Shown: one piece after another, positions 33,203 to 43,811 of the stretch
How the letters are laid out: each line of letters begins with the position of its first letter
Numbering within the stretch: the stretch's first letter is position 1
NCBI GenBank assembly: GCA_022701365.1
Contig: JAKUHH010000025.1
Location: 434,001-498,000 of the forward strand
Length of the DNA stretch: 64,000 nt
Origin: Mycocentrospora acerina
Taxonomy: Eukaryota; Ascomycota; Dothideomycetes; Pleosporales
Reading direction: 5' to 3'
Notes under the pieces: model-generated
The model's input: the letters and a program-made list of their open reading frames with translations, nothing else
Told to the model about the DNA's origin: nothing
Database searches by the model: none
Translations under genes and position numbers: made by a program

Positions 33203-35526
33203 CTACAAGAAATCAAACACATCGCCTTTGTCTGCAACCATTTTGCCTACGCGCTTGGTACCTACGATCCTCTCGAGCTCCAGCCTCTCCCACTTGGAGA
33301 AGCACACTTTAACACTAGCTTCTGCCCTGCTGATCTCTGCACGCTCCACCGTCTTGGCCATGGAGGCGACGATTTCGTCGTAGAAGAGGGGGTTCTCGGG
33401 GACGCCGTAGAAGACGACGCGCTTGACGCCGCGCAGGTTGTAGCGGTGGAAGTGGTGTGCTCGGCCCGTGTACAGCAGCAGCGAGTGCTTTCCCGTCATA
33501 AAGTGCGAGCGGGCTTTGCGCACGTCGGTGGCGTCCGTGTACTCGCTGATGGAGGCGTAGGAAAAGTCCGAGTCGACGAGGGAGTTGCGCACGCGCACAA
33601 AGTCGAGGTACGAGGGGATGAAGACGACGACGCCGAGGCCGCCTTGTGGGGGCTTGGGAAGGCGCATGATGGCAGGCAGGACGGATGTGTTGAAGTATTT
33701 GAAGCGCGTGTCTGGGTCTGTGAGGTGGGAGGGGGATTCGAAGCGTGTAAATGTCTGCTTGATGCCGTAGGAGAGGGATTCGATGAGCCCGGACGTGTAG
33801 TCTGGGGTGTATTTCAGACGTCCTGCAATGTTGCGCATGTGTTTGTTGTACAGGGTGTTGATTTTGGGGGTGAGAAAGGCGGAGAGGACAATGGTCTGGC
33901 GGAGGTTCGCGGCGTGGCCGTCGAGGTACCAGGATCGGACGCGGGAGAAGTCGCAGCCATGGGGGTCCTTTGGTTGGAGATTGAGATGCTCAAAAACAAA
34001 CTCGGCGTGCTCCCAATTCTGCATCAAGGTTGCGTCTGCCTGTTCCATTATGACCATCTCGATGGAGGAGAGAAAGTCCGAGTCCCGCTTCTTGGGGTCG
34101 CCAGACTCAATGGCACGTCGGAGGCCTAGGGTGGAGGCGAAGATGATGTCCGAGTTGTAAAAGGTCGAGTACAGCTTGAGCGTCTTTCGTGTCAGCTTGA
34201 TGCCAACGCGGAATTCGTTGTCGTCGTTGCCCTCGAAGAGCTCGCGGAAGTCGGCGGGCTTGTCATCGGAGAACTTGTCTTCTGGCTGGGAGAAGCTGTC
34301 GACGAAGCGCTTCTTGTTCTCCTGCTGCTCAAAGTCGTACAGTTTGGTTATCGAGTCCAGGACGCGCACACAGGCCTGCTTCGTCTCGAGGAGGAAGAGG
34401 ATCTTGGGGCGAGTGAAGCCCTGGTCACGGTACTCGGCATCGTCGTCGTCCGAGGCAGCAGCGAGCTTGGCGTTGTTCTTGAGCACGCGATCGCGCGTCA
34501 TGAGGATGTGGTTGAGGGCGTGCAGGCAGGTCAAGTCACGCAGACGGCCAGCGTTCTGGACTGTTCGCGCGCCAAACAGCACGTCCTGGTAGTCGAATAT
34601 GGAAGGCGCAATGGCCTGTTCGAGCTCGTTTAGGCTGCCCACCACTTTGAGCGCATTTTCGCTGATGCGGGCTTTGACCTGGGCGACGCGAATGTGCCGC
34701 ATCTTGCGCCGCGCCAGAGCCTTTTCGTCTGCGCTGGGGACCTGGAGCACTCCGCGTCCACCGCCGTCGGCCAGCTTCTTGGTGGCCCACTGGTTGTCTG
34801 CTATGCGCTTCAGGCGCGTGGCCAGCTCGTTGTCGTCGGGGTTGGCAAAGTGGATCTCGAAGACATTTTCTGCCTTTTCTACCTCGTCGTCGCTGTCGTT
34901 GTCGTTGTCGTCGTCGTCGTTGTCATCGTCGTCGCCGCCATCATTGTCGTCGGCGTCCATGTCCTCGTCATGCTGTTGGCTGTCTTGGTCGTCGTCGAGC
35001 TCTGCGGCTTCCTGGGCAGGTGGCGCGTGGTGCAGCTTGCGCTTCTTTGCGCGCGGCTCCTCTGAAGGCGCATGCTGCAGGGACTGGAGAAGGGTGGCGT
35101 AGGCGTGTGAAGTGGTCGGCGCATCGTCGTCGTCGTCATCGTCGTCGTCTTCGTCGGAGGATGCGTCGTCGGACAGTTCCGACTGCGAGTCGTCGTGCTC
35201 GGGCGATGCAGGCGCATGGGGTGCAAATCTGGGCACGGCGTCAGTATGGCGGCGTGTCTGTGTCTGCCCGTGTCTGCCAGCACTCACGCATCGTGCCTGG
35301 CGTCTTCTGTGCGCGCGGCAGCAAAGCCGCCGCCTCTGTGTGCGCCGCGTCCTCGCTGGCCGCCTCTCCCTCGGCCGCCTCGCGCTCCTCCTCGCGCGCC
35401 TCCTCGTCCGCCGCCGCCTCGGCCACGGAAAGAGCTTGAGCCACGGAAAGAGCCTGAGCCACGGCCTCTTGCTCCTCCTCCTCCTCCTCCTCCTCCTCCT
35501 CCTCGTCCACCGCGCATGGGTGCCAT
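33203..35526 (-). CDS. UTP25: UTP25, U3 snoRNP-associated rRNA processing factor
   Basis: A nucleolar SSU-processome component (Utp25; vertebrate Def/DIEXF) needed for 18S rRNA maturation. It resembles a DEAD-box helicase but lacks working ATPase motifs. Exon 1 is 35526-35288 and exon 2 is 35228-33203. The intron is 59 nt with GTGAGT donor, actgac branch and CAG acceptor. Product 754 aa. Exon 1 encodes a glycine-arginine-rich domain (RGG repeats, about residues 5-75). Acidic Asp/Glu runs follow (about 95-190). The conserved Utp25 body begins near FEIHFANPDD and includes FDYQDVLFG, LNHILMTRDR, YNSDIIFAS, MEQADATLMQNWEH, FVFEHLN, RQTIVLSAF and VFIPSYLDFVRVRN, ending in KGDVFDF. The N-terminal GAR block is an addition to the core. 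Divergent from eIF3f with a 394-bp shared promoter. Confidence 0.95.
34897..34960 (-). repeat. GAC/GAT triplet run encoding poly-Asp
   Basis: An imperfect run of gtc/atc triplets on the plus strand encodes Asp/Asn-rich acidic sequence in UTP25. A second Asp run lies at about 35127-35152. Confidence 0.8.
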
Positions 35527-35920
35527 TGTGGGTGTGGTAGTGTGTAGAATGCGTGTATGCAGGTGTACGTGAATATGCGCAGGCGTCCACACGGAGATCT
35601 ATACAAGTGCACACACGTATCCGTATGTGTGCGCGTGCATGTGCCTGTGCTGCCCGCCAGAGCAGCCGGTCCCCAGGAATAATTATTCGACGTGGTCCGT
35701 GCTAGCGAACCACAACGAGATTTACGCCAGCAGAATATCGCTGCCCCACCACGCCTGCCACCAATACTCGCACCAGCACTTCCACCTCCCACCTCCCTCC
35801 TCCCTCCTCGCACTCCTCCACGACGCCCTCGACTCCCCCGACGGCCTCTTGCTCCCCGCCCGCACCCGCACCCGCACCTCACCCACCCTCGCCCTCCACC
35901 GCGGCCCGCCCTCGCCCACC
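35527..35920. promoter_or_regulatory. Bidirectional promoter of UTP25 and eIF3f
   Basis: 394 bases between two divergent start codons. The half near UTP25 is TG/CA-alternating (gtgtgtgcgcgtgcatgtg). The half near eIF3f is C-rich (cacctcccacctccctcctcc). Pairing a ribosome-assembly gene with a translation-initiation gene suggests shared growth control. Confidence 0.55.
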
Positions 35921-37072
35921 ATGTCCGCCAACGACTCGTTCCTCCACCTCGCCCGCCCGCTCGGCCCTGCCCCCGTCGGCGCCCAGCCCTCGACGGCGCC
36001 GCTGAACGTGGCCATCCAGCCCCAGGCCGTCTTCTCCATCCTCGACCACGCCTCGCGCCGCCCCGCCGACCAGGAGCGCGTCATCGGCACCCTGCTCGGC
36101 ACCCGCAGCGAGGACGGCACCGAGATTGAGATCCGCAACTGCTATGCCGTCCCCCACACGGAGACGCAGGAGCAGGTCGAGGTCGACATGGACTACCAGA
36201 AGCAGATGCTCGCCCTGCACCTGCGCGCAAACCCCCGCGAGGTCCTCGTCGGCTGGTATGCCACCAGCACCGACCTCAACACCTTCTCCGCCCTCATCCA
36301 GAACTTCTACAGCCAGCAGGGCGACGGCACATGGCCCCACCCCGCCGTCCACCTCACCGTCTCCACCGTCCCCGGCCAGGACATTGAGTCGCGCACATAC
36401 ATCTCCGCCCCTGTCGGTGTTACCGCCGAGCGCGCCGCCGACTCGTGTCTGTTCATCCCCGTGCCCCACGAGATCAAGTACGGCGAGGCGGAGAAGTCGG
36501 GCCTCGAGCTCATCTCCTCGGCAAAGGACCGCGAGGACCGCTCCCAGGACATTGTCACCGACCTCGACTCGTTGGAGCGCGCCGTCCAGCACGTCCTCGA
36601 CATGCTCGAGCGCGTCTCAAACTACGTCAACAACGTCCTCGACGAGGAGGCCGAGCCCTCGTCTGCACTGGGCCAGTTTTTGATGAACGCCCTCAGCCTG
36701 GCGCCAAAGGTCGACGCCGCCGACATTGAGCGTGATTTGTGCGTTGCCCCTCTTTCACTCTCCAAATCTCTCTCCCTCTCTACATCTCCCTCTCTACATC
36801 TCCCTCTCCTCTCTCCAACCACACTAACGCGACACAGCAACAACCACATCCAGGACGTCCTTGTCGTCTCGTACCTCGCCAACACAATCCGCACGCAAAT
36901 CGACCTCTCGAACCGCCTCGCAACCGCAGCCCTCACCATGGGCGGTGGCGACGCTCTCGCGGGCGAGGGCCAAAAGGACGGCGACAACAACAGCAACAAC
37001 AGGCAAAAAGGCGGCGAGCGACGAGGTGGCGGCGGCGGCAAGGGTAGGCAGCAGCGGGCGCAGGAAGCATGA
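35921..37072 (+). CDS. eif3f: Translation initiation factor eIF3 subunit F
   Basis: An MPN-domain subunit of eIF3, acting on the 40S ribosome during initiation. Exon 1 is 35921-36738 and exon 2 is 36838-37072, giving 350 aa. The intron is 99 nt with GTGCGT donor, cactaac branch and ACAG acceptor. The junction yields [24 protein letters not shown], matching the family. The MPN domain spans about residues 28-160 ([36 protein letters not shown]). The JAMM metal residues are absent, as expected for eIF3f. The tail is Gly/Arg/Asn-rich. I chose ATG 35921 (cccaccATGtcc) because the 98-codon open extension upstream has no family resemblance. The intron has no in-frame stop and is divisible by three, so its retention would insert 33 residues. 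Confidence 0.96.
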   Translation: MSANDSFLHLARPLGPAPVGAQPSTAPLNVAIQPQAVFSILDHASRRPADQERVIGTLLGTRSEDGTEIEIRNCYAVPHTETQEQVEVDMDYQKQMLALHLRANPREVLVGWYATSTDLNTFSALIQNFYSQQGDGTWPHPAVHLTVSTVPGQDIESRTYISAPVGVTAERAADSCLFIPVPHEIKYGEAEKSGLELISSAKDREDRSQDIVTDLDSLERAVQHVLDMLERVSNYVNNVLDEEAEPSSALGQFLMNALSLAPKVDAADIERDLCVAPLSLSKSLSLSTSPSLHLPLLSPTTLTRHSNNHIQDVLVVSYLANTIRTQIDLSNRLATAALTMGGGDALAGEGQKDGDNNSNNRQKGGERRGGGGGKGRQQRAQEA

Positions 37073-38041
37073 GCATGACTTACGATATACCTCTTTCAAG
37101 AGCTTGGGTTTGGCGTTTTGACTTTGAGCACGCAATGGGTGTGCTGGAAGAGTAGAAAACGTCTCGGCGAATAAAAGACGACAACTTGGAGCAGTCCGGA
37201 GAGTAGGAGGAGGAGCAGGAGGATGATGATGATGCCCGAGACCAGATGGATGGAAGGGGGAGAAAAGGCGCATTGATTGCATTGATTGCATTGCATTGCA
37301 TTGTATGACAATGATGATGATGATGATAATGGAATGCAAGCAAACCGCCTATCCGTGTGCTTGTCTTGTGGTTGTGGTACTGGTACTGGTGGTGGGAAAA
37401 CCCCAATTGGGGTTCAGGTAGGTGGGGAGGGTTCTGTCTGTACGATTACGCAGGCCTTGTTAGTTAGTTAGTTAGTCAGTCAGTTAGTTAGTAGATGGTT
37501 GAGCTTGCAAGGAGAAAAAGCCCAAGAATAACACATTTCCAAGTTTGTTTGTTTATTTGTTTTTTCTCCCTCTTTTCATGACTTGACTTGACTTGACAGG
37601 ATAGGGTGGGATAGGACTTGGTTGACTGTGATTTTGATGATGATAATGACAACTCTGCGTACATCAAGCAGTTGAAGAGTGTGGTGCTGATGGTGCTCGT
37701 AAACGCCGTTTTGGAATGTGGAGAGTTGATGTGCGAATATAGTGTCATGTTATCTTATCTTATGTTGTGTTGTGTTGTATTGTGCTGCGTTGTATTTTAA
37801 TTCTATTAAATGTGTTGTATCATGTTGTCCAGTGTCGTGTCAAAAGTCGTGTGTCGCTAATTCATCATGAGCAGATGATGATGATGATGATGACCATGGA
37901 CGGAAGAATGTTTAAAAAAAAGCTAGACAAGGGGGCGGTTAAGAAGCAAGTCCCAAATCCCATCTGATACTCACTTCAACCCATTTGCTACTCATACCCT
38001 CCCTCTCATCACCATCATCACCACCATCATCACCACCATCA
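37073..38041. other. Convergent spacer dense in simple repeats
   Basis: Between the 3' ends of eIF3f and TAF13. It contains gatgatgat runs (about 37309-37328 and 37873-37893), a (ttag)n/(tcag)n run (about 37458-37492), attgcattg repeats (about 37270-37302) and, at its right edge, (cat/cac)n at about 38000-38044. No gene is supported. Confidence 0.6.
37458..37492. repeat. (TTAG)n/(TCAG)n tetranucleotide repeat
   Basis: A run of ttag units interrupted by tcag units. It is interstitial and too short and irregular to call telomeric. Confidence 0.8.
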
Positions 38042-38565
38042 TCATTCCTTCTTCTTCCTCTTCTTCTTCGCTCCCTCACCCTCTACCGCTTCCACCTTTT
38101 CCTCCGCCAACCCCCCAACAACCTCTGCCTGCACCTGCCCTTCATCCGTATTAAACGCCTTCCTCTTATTCTTCAGCTCCTTGTCCGTCTCCAGCATATC
38201 ACTCACACGCCCCAGCTTCCCCGTATCCCGTCGGAGCATAAACTTGAAATCGTCGAGCTTGATTTTGGCGCGCCGCGCGTGGTGTGCCACCGACGCCGCT
38301 TCGTGGCATGTCTCGATGATGTAGTCGGTGATGATTTCGTCGAGGATGCGCGTTGTCTCTGAGAGGGGGTAGTCGTTGTCGCCAAAGGCTAAGAGGAAGG
38401 TTTCTACTGCGTGGGGGGGTTAGTAGTGCGAGGAGATGGAGGAGCAGAGAAAGAGAGAGACGGAGTATATGTATGTATGTGTGTGTGTAGAGTGAACAAA
38501 GACGTACAGTCTTGTGTGGGGAATTGCTGGCCCTTTTGGCGCAGTCGCATGCGCACTTCTGTCAT
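38042..38565 (-). CDS. TAF13: TFIID subunit TAF13
   Basis: A histone-fold subunit of general transcription factor TFIID, pairing with TAF11. Exon 1 is 38565-38508 and exon 2 is 38406-38042. The intron is 101 nt with GTACGTC donor and CGCAG acceptor. Product 140 aa. Splicing joins FPTQD to LETFLLAFGDNDYPLSETT, the first helix of the histone fold. The second and third helices follow (ILDEIITDYIIETCHEA; KIKLDDFKFMLRRD), then the conserved KLGRVSDML and KELKNKRKAF. The Lys-rich C-terminal end (KKKRKKKE) looks like a nuclear signal. The order and spacing match human and yeast TAF13. Divergent from KSH1. Confidence 0.95.
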
Positions 38566-39071
38566 GATGGGCGGGGGCGTCTCAGTCCACGATCGATTTT
38601 AGTGTCTAGTGCTGAGGAGAGCTTCGCGCTCGCGCCGTGGTAGTTAATTTGTCGCGTGCGGCGCGTCGGAGGTGTATCGCAGTCGTGGTTAGAAGAGCTG
38701 CACAGTGTATCGAGTATGTGTTTTTGGTTGCAACGGTTGGTTGGTTGAGTAGACAGTAGTGAGGAGTAGCAAATAACAAAGTGAGTGAGCGAGTGAATAG
38801 TAGAAGCTGCATCGCACCTTGGACAAATGCAGCGCCCATGACGATCACTGCACGTACGCACGCACAGACACCCGGTCTGCGCATCCACGCATCGCATCGC
38901 ATCGCATCGCATCCCATTCCACTCCCGCATCAGCAACACCATCACCACCACTACCACCACCAACCAACTCTCCTTCAACTCAAACCAGCGCAACACACCT
39001 CCACCACTCACCCATCCACCTCAACTCCACACAAAAAATCTCGCTCCACCACCCACAACCCACCCACCAAA
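38566..39071. promoter_or_regulatory. Bidirectional promoter of TAF13 and KSH1
   Basis: 506 bases between divergent start codons. It includes a catcg-type pentanucleotide repeat at about 38889-38913 and a C/A-rich leader before KSH1. Confidence 0.5.
38889..38913. repeat. ATCGC pentanucleotide repeat
   Basis: About five tandem atcgc units in the TAF13-KSH1 promoter. Confidence 0.85.
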
Positions 39072-39555
39072 ATGGTAAACCCCTCCCCATCAAACTCCAA
39101 GTCCAACCCCAACCCCAAACCAAACCAAACCAAATAACCCCCACTCACCCTCCACCCAGACAGCACTCTTCAACTTCCAATCCCTCCTCCTCGTCATCCT
39201 CCTCACAATCTGCACCTCGGCCTACGCCCACTCCGTCTTCCCCGGCATCATCGACCGCAACAAGGACAACTACTTTGTCTCGCCGTTTTGGAAGGCGGCC
39301 CGTGTCGGCGAGCGACTGAGCCCTTATGTCAGTCTGGCATGTGTGATTATGGCAGTGAGTTTTACTACTTCTTTCTCTCTTTCTTTCTTTCTTTCTTTTC
39401 CCTTTATTTTAAAAGGGTTGTTTGTCTGTCCAGATATCTTGAATTTTCGAGGCGAGGAGTGTGGGCGGGCAGACGGACGGATGGGGGGAAACTAATTGGT
39501 GCAGAAAGAAGATTGACTGACTGACGTGCAACAGGCGCTTGAGTTTATGGGATGA
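39072..39555 (+). CDS. KSH1: Kish family secretory-pathway protein
   Basis: A tiny Golgi/early-secretory membrane protein (yeast Ksh1, animal TMEM167/kish) essential in yeast. Three coding exons: 39072-39074 (only the ATG), 39160-39354 and 39535-39555, with introns of 85 and 180 nt, both phase 0. The product is 72 aa, exactly the usual length. It begins [16 protein letters not shown], a hydrophobic segment, then [40 protein letters not shown] and ALEFMG. The GER-SPYV motif and two membrane segments are diagnostic. The gene is easy to miss because no single frame is long and the start codon is alone in its exon. Divergent from TAF13. Confidence 0.93.
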
Positions 39556-40317
39556 GCGAGGATAGAGGAATATCTTGGAGAAAGGAGAGGAGAGGAAAGG
39601 AGGGAGCATTTGATTCAGCGCGGTGTTACGGAGTTTGGTTTGCCTGTAGATATGTGACCCTCGACACACCGTGTCGTTACTGCCAACATACTCGACTTGC
39701 AGGCAAAAGATGCATACGTGACCATTCTCACACAGCCCACCACAACAGCAACAAAGAACCGCACACACCCAACATCATAAAAACTCATCAATTGTAATGT
39801 CTGTCCATCATAGCATTAAAGATATATACAAACATCAAGCTCACTGCCCGCTGAATTTTGTCGTCGCCGACCCAGCAGGTCATGAGAAGAACGGTACAAA
39901 AAGAGTTCATACCACTCGTCCAGTTCTAACCCCCCAAACCCAAACCGTGCCATCCCATCCACCCAAGCCAATTCAGTTCATACAAGGAATAATACACGGA
40001 CGTTATCCAGCGCCGACAGAACACCAGTTCTGACGCGCATCAGAGATGAGATTTCGTGGGCATTTTTCGAAAGCCAAAGGCGAAAAAAAAGAACCTGGAG
40101 ACTTGTACGAAAGCTCCAAGAAGCTCTGTGTAAAACAAACCCCCAGCCAAAAACCGTGTATCCGCGAAAAGACATTCTGACCACCCAAAGAAAAAACGAA
40201 ATAAGAATGAGGTACTTTATACAAGAAGGGTCAAGAAGAGGTTAGGGCCAGGCGCGGGAAGGAGTTGAAGACCCTCAGCAGGTGACGGAAAGAGACAGAG
40301 TTAACCGCTCCAACCAT
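39556..40317. other. Convergent spacer between KSH1 and AHC1-like gene
   Basis: 762 bases, probably the two 3' UTRs. Only short frames are present. Confidence 0.5.
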
Positions 40318-42243
40318 CTAGTGCTTGCGACTCCCTTCGCCCTTCTCAAAGCATCCATCCAACCTCGGCCGGGATCCAGTGCGCTCTTCAACACCCTCCA
40401 TATCGCTTGCATCCTCAACAACAACGTCATCGTTCATGATCAAGTCTGGCTGACTGTGCGCATCATCACCGTCCTCGTCATCATCATCGTCGTGATCACT
40501 AACCAGGCCGGGGTTGGAGTCAACCGTGTTAGGGCTAAGACCGACCGGCGACTCTGGCGCGTGATGACTGTCTTCGAAATCGACAGACGACGGGAACGAA
40601 AACGGAAGACGAGGGGGTAGAGGAGCGTTACCCTTCTTGCTGCCTAGTCGTGCTGATGGTGTTTTGCTTGCAGGTACCGTATTAGGCGCGCTAGCGGGGA
40701 GACGCGCCATCTGAGCCATCGGCGTTGAGGCAACTGTGTTTTCCGTGTGTTCGTCATCCGATGTCTCTATGGCGTCAAGGTCAACCTTTGAACGCGCCAA
40801 CTCTACAAGTCCTTTCAGATCACCCGTGAAGCCGCGCTTTTCGAGTAAAGCACTCATGTATGGTGTCGACGAGGATGCTGTGAAGCTGGCTGATGTGGCA
40901 GGTTTTGGCTTATCATGTGACGAATTGTTAAAATCGCGATGTACGTCCTTGGCCTGCGCCGGAGGGATAGGTTGCGCTGCCAGTGGATGAACAATGCCGG
41001 GAATGGTAGGGACTGGGAAAGTGACTGCCGGTGTAGCAACCGGAGAGCCTGCTGGCTCAGTCGCCGTGACCGGGTTGCCGGCTTCGTTGATATCCACGGG
41101 AATACCACAGGCAATGGCTGCCTGGTCGTGGCTCTTGAAAACTTGACTGTGCTTGATCCGGCAGTGATTGAGGAAGCCTTGGGTATTTGAGAAGTTGCTA
41201 TGGCCACACTGAGCACAGTAAAGTCGTACCCATTGGCCGTCCGTGGATCGCTTGTGTAGCAAAGGGTCAACCTTTGGTGCTGGTGCTGGAGTTTCACCAA
41301 GCGGCGGGATCTTCAACATTCCAGTTGAAGTTCGTGACATGCGGCCTTTACTCGCTGAACCGTAGTCTGCGAAACTGCCGCGTGTCGTCCGGCCTTCACC
41401 AGCTCCAAAGTAACCCTGTGCTTGCTGGGCGAGTGCACGTTCGGACATGGGGTCGAATTTGACATCCGAAATCAACCATTTGGCGTAGTGGCGAGTATAA
41501 GGACCGTCGGTAACCCCCCAAGGCGCTGCGAACTGAGGTTCTGTGTATCCAGAAGGCGTCTGCAGAGAAGCCCCGACACCAAGACTAAGATCCTTTGACA
41601 AACCCTCAGTGCCGGGAAAGGGGATAATCGAACACCTTCTCAGCTGCTCCAGCGAAATTTGACATTTCGCCAGCTCTTGCTCGATAAGACGGAGTTCGTT
41701 ATGCTTTAGTAAAACCTCGTAGTTGATTTGTGCCTCGATGGCTTGTTGCACACTGGTTAAACTTGATTCCACAGATGTATTTGGGGTGTTGACAGGCTCG
41801 ATTTTGATAGATGGTCTTTGAGACTTTGGTACTTTGCTCTTGCATGCGCCCTCTTTCCTGGTTGGCTGCGCCTTCGCGCGCGACTCTAAGACCTCGGCTG
41901 AGGCGACTTTGGACAAATCCTGCGCCTCTGCAGATGCTGCAGGCTCTGAAATCACGGCGGTTACAACAGAATTCGCAGCTCCATTCGTGACCACTGCTGG
42001 CTTCATCTCTCCTTGTGCACTTTTCCACTTCTTCACCGTCTGCGCATGCTGCGACGCCACTGGCTCGGGACTGTCGACTCGCTTCCGCTTTATTTTGTTC
42101 ATAAAGTTTGGCATTTCGACAATCGGGAGTGGTTTTGACTTGTGCAGCGCAGCTTTTTCCATGATCTTGTCGCCAGGCGACTCCGTACTCCACGAGAGAC
42201 GGAACATGGACTGCATGGTAAGAGAAGTGGAAGCCTTGAACAA
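40318..42243 (-). CDS. AHC1-like C2H2 zinc-finger protein
   Basis: A single-exon 641-aa protein. Residues ~343-365 hold a C2H2 finger (C343, C346, H360, H365) within RLYCAQCGHSNFSNTQGFLNH followed by CRIKH and DQAAIACGIPV. That segment is typical of the AHC1-like finger, found in Ahc1 of the yeast ADA histone acetyltransferase complex and similar to one in YEATS2. A helical coiled-coil-like stretch lies at about 164-203 (AIEAQINYEVLLKHNELRLI). A basic KIKRKRVD motif at about 50-57 is a likely nuclear signal. The remainder is disordered, with an Asp-rich patch near the C terminus. The role in an ADA-type chromatin complex is inferred from the finger. The exact start (M1 or M10) is uncertain. 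Confidence 0.78.
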   Translation of the reverse strand: MFKASTSLTMQSMFRLSWSTESPGDKIMEKAALHKSKPLPIVEMPNFMNKIKRKRVDSPEPVASQHAQTVKKWKSAQGEMKPAVVTNGAANSVVTAVISEPAASAEAQDLSKVASAEVLESRAKAQPTRKEGACKSKVPKSQRPSIKIEPVNTPNTSVESSLTSVQQAIEAQINYEVLLKHNELRLIEQELAKCQISLEQLRRCSIIPFPGTEGLSKDLSLGVGASLQTPSGYTEPQFAAPWGVTDGPYTRHYAKWLISDVKFDPMSERALAQQAQGYFGAGEGRTTRGSFADYGSASKGRMSRTSTGMLKIPPLGETPAPAPKVDPLLHKRSTDGQWVRLYCAQCGHSNFSNTQGFLNHCRIKHSQVFKSHDQAAIACGIPVDINEAGNPVTATEPAGSPVATPAVTFPVPTIPGIVHPLAAQPIPPAQAKDVHRDFNNSSHDKPKPATSASFTASSSTPYMSALLEKRGFTGDLKGLVELARSKVDLDAIETSDDEHTENTVASTPMAQMARLPASAPNTVPASKTPSARLGSKKGNAPLPPRLPFSFPSSVDFEDSHHAPESPVGLSPNTVDSNPGLVSDHDDDDDEDGDDAHSQPDLIMNDDVVVEDASDMEGVEERTGSRPRLDGCFEKGEGSRKH

Positions 42244-43811
42244 ACAGCGCTCATCTGTTGTGGCGAGAGCCTAGCGCATCAACAGTCCAGACACTTGTTG
42301 CCGCAGAATGACGTCTCCACAAACAGTGCGCAAAGTCAAGAAAATGCGACGAAAGAGCAGAGAATTAAAAGATGATGGGGGTATATAACAGCTCGAGTGA
42401 GTAGGAAAGGAAAAACAGGCAGCTAATTAGGTTGCGCTGTGACGTGACCAGGGAGCTGCAAGGTGTCGCGATGTCGGACAGCAGATAAGGAAGAACAGGC
42501 GCCACCAGTGCAAAAACCTGGCGAATAAATCGTAACTTCGAGGGAGACTTGTGTACTACGGTCTTGCAGCACTACAAAAGCCGTCCACAAGTGTGGTGGT
42601 GGTGGTGAAGGGGGAGGGGAGGGGGAGGGGTGCGATGATGTTGTTGTGGTGATGAAAGCAAAGAGCGCTGAAGGTGGGCGCTGCCTGCTTCCTAAAGTTC
42701 CCATGCACGGCTAATCCGGAATTAGCGCAGCCACGACAAGGATGTGCCTTCCCCTGATTCGATCAGTTTACAATGGATTCAATGTTGAATCACTCTTCTC
42801 GAAGCATGGAGTGGGCTTGTTCGTTGTCGAAGCGACACATCATCGCTTAGGTTCGCAGGCAGCTACGATGTGTTTGCATGTGCTCGTTATTCGAGGCAAC
42901 CGAAGGCGCCTGACGGCAACATTCGCATTGCGTGCGTATCTCTGCGCCCCGATCGTCTCACAGAAAGAAGGTTTCCGAGCGTTTGGCCGCCGCGCATCGC
43001 TACATCATAAATATGGTCCCCTTAGCCGGGGTGCATCACCAAGCCCACCAGCGAATGTGCGACAACAAGGCAAAATGTCTCAGTGCCGTTGTGTAGGCTG
43101 TTGACTCACACAATGACCCCGCAGCTAGATGCTTTGCATTGCAGCAAGGCGACACACGCCCCTTTCGCGCCCACTCTTCCCAAACGCCGTGAGTGTGTTG
43201 TAATTACGACTGGAGACGAGGGCCGCGTCCTCGTCGTTGACTTGTGGAACGTGGGAGATGCGCAAGTTTGTCTAGATGCGCCCCCAAGCCAAGCGGCATT
43301 GATTCCCATCGACTTGTACTGCAGCCACGCGCCACGCCAGCTGAAACAAAGCCAGACAAACTCAACACCATAACGAGTGAAATTTGCAACGATCAGGTGA
43401 CTCACAGAAACTTGAGACAGTGCGCTTTTATGCACATGTTATTAAAACTGCATTGCATCGTGTGCTATGGAAAAGCAATAATACTGACGACAAGCACTCT
43501 GCCACACAGAAATGTAGGTGTAAATGCATGCGTTGTCCGAATGGACTAGTCCGCGCTGTCGGGCACCCTTCCGGTTCTACCCACTATTCAAACCCGAGCC
43601 TGAGAGGCGCCGCTATGGCCCCATACAATTGGCAATAAACATATGAAATCATGACACTATGCCCAGACAAACAGAGCCCAAAATGCCTCCCTACCAAGTA
43701 CAGAATTCGAAGAAGCAAACCCAACTCTTTCACACACAAACACACACACAGACATTGCGCTAAGAAACTCGCAATTTTCAAGCGAGGCTGCTTGACTTGT
43801 ATGCTCACCAA
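42244..43811. other. Intergenic region upstream of AHC1-like gene
   Basis: 1.6 kb between the AHC1-like start and the protoglobin stop. It includes a ggtggtggtg/gggagggg run at about 42595-42630 and a cacaca run near 43735-43750. No gene is supported. Confidence 0.45.

Noticed and set aside
34599..35102. Long plus-strand Ser-rich frames opposite UTP25.
   Set aside because: These are mirror frames of the acidic and Asp-repeat coding region; UTP25 accounts for the constraint.
35627..35920. In-frame 98-codon extension upstream of eIF3f.
   Set aside because: No resemblance to eIF3f; ATG 35921 has the better context and gives the normal N terminus.
35879..36592. A 237-codon minus frame opposite eIF3f.
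   Set aside because: Antisense shadow of a GC-rich coding exon; the sense strand matches a known family.
37458..37492. Possible interstitial telomere repeat (TTAG units).
   Set aside because: Units are TTAG/TCAG, not TTAGGG, and the run is short and irregular.
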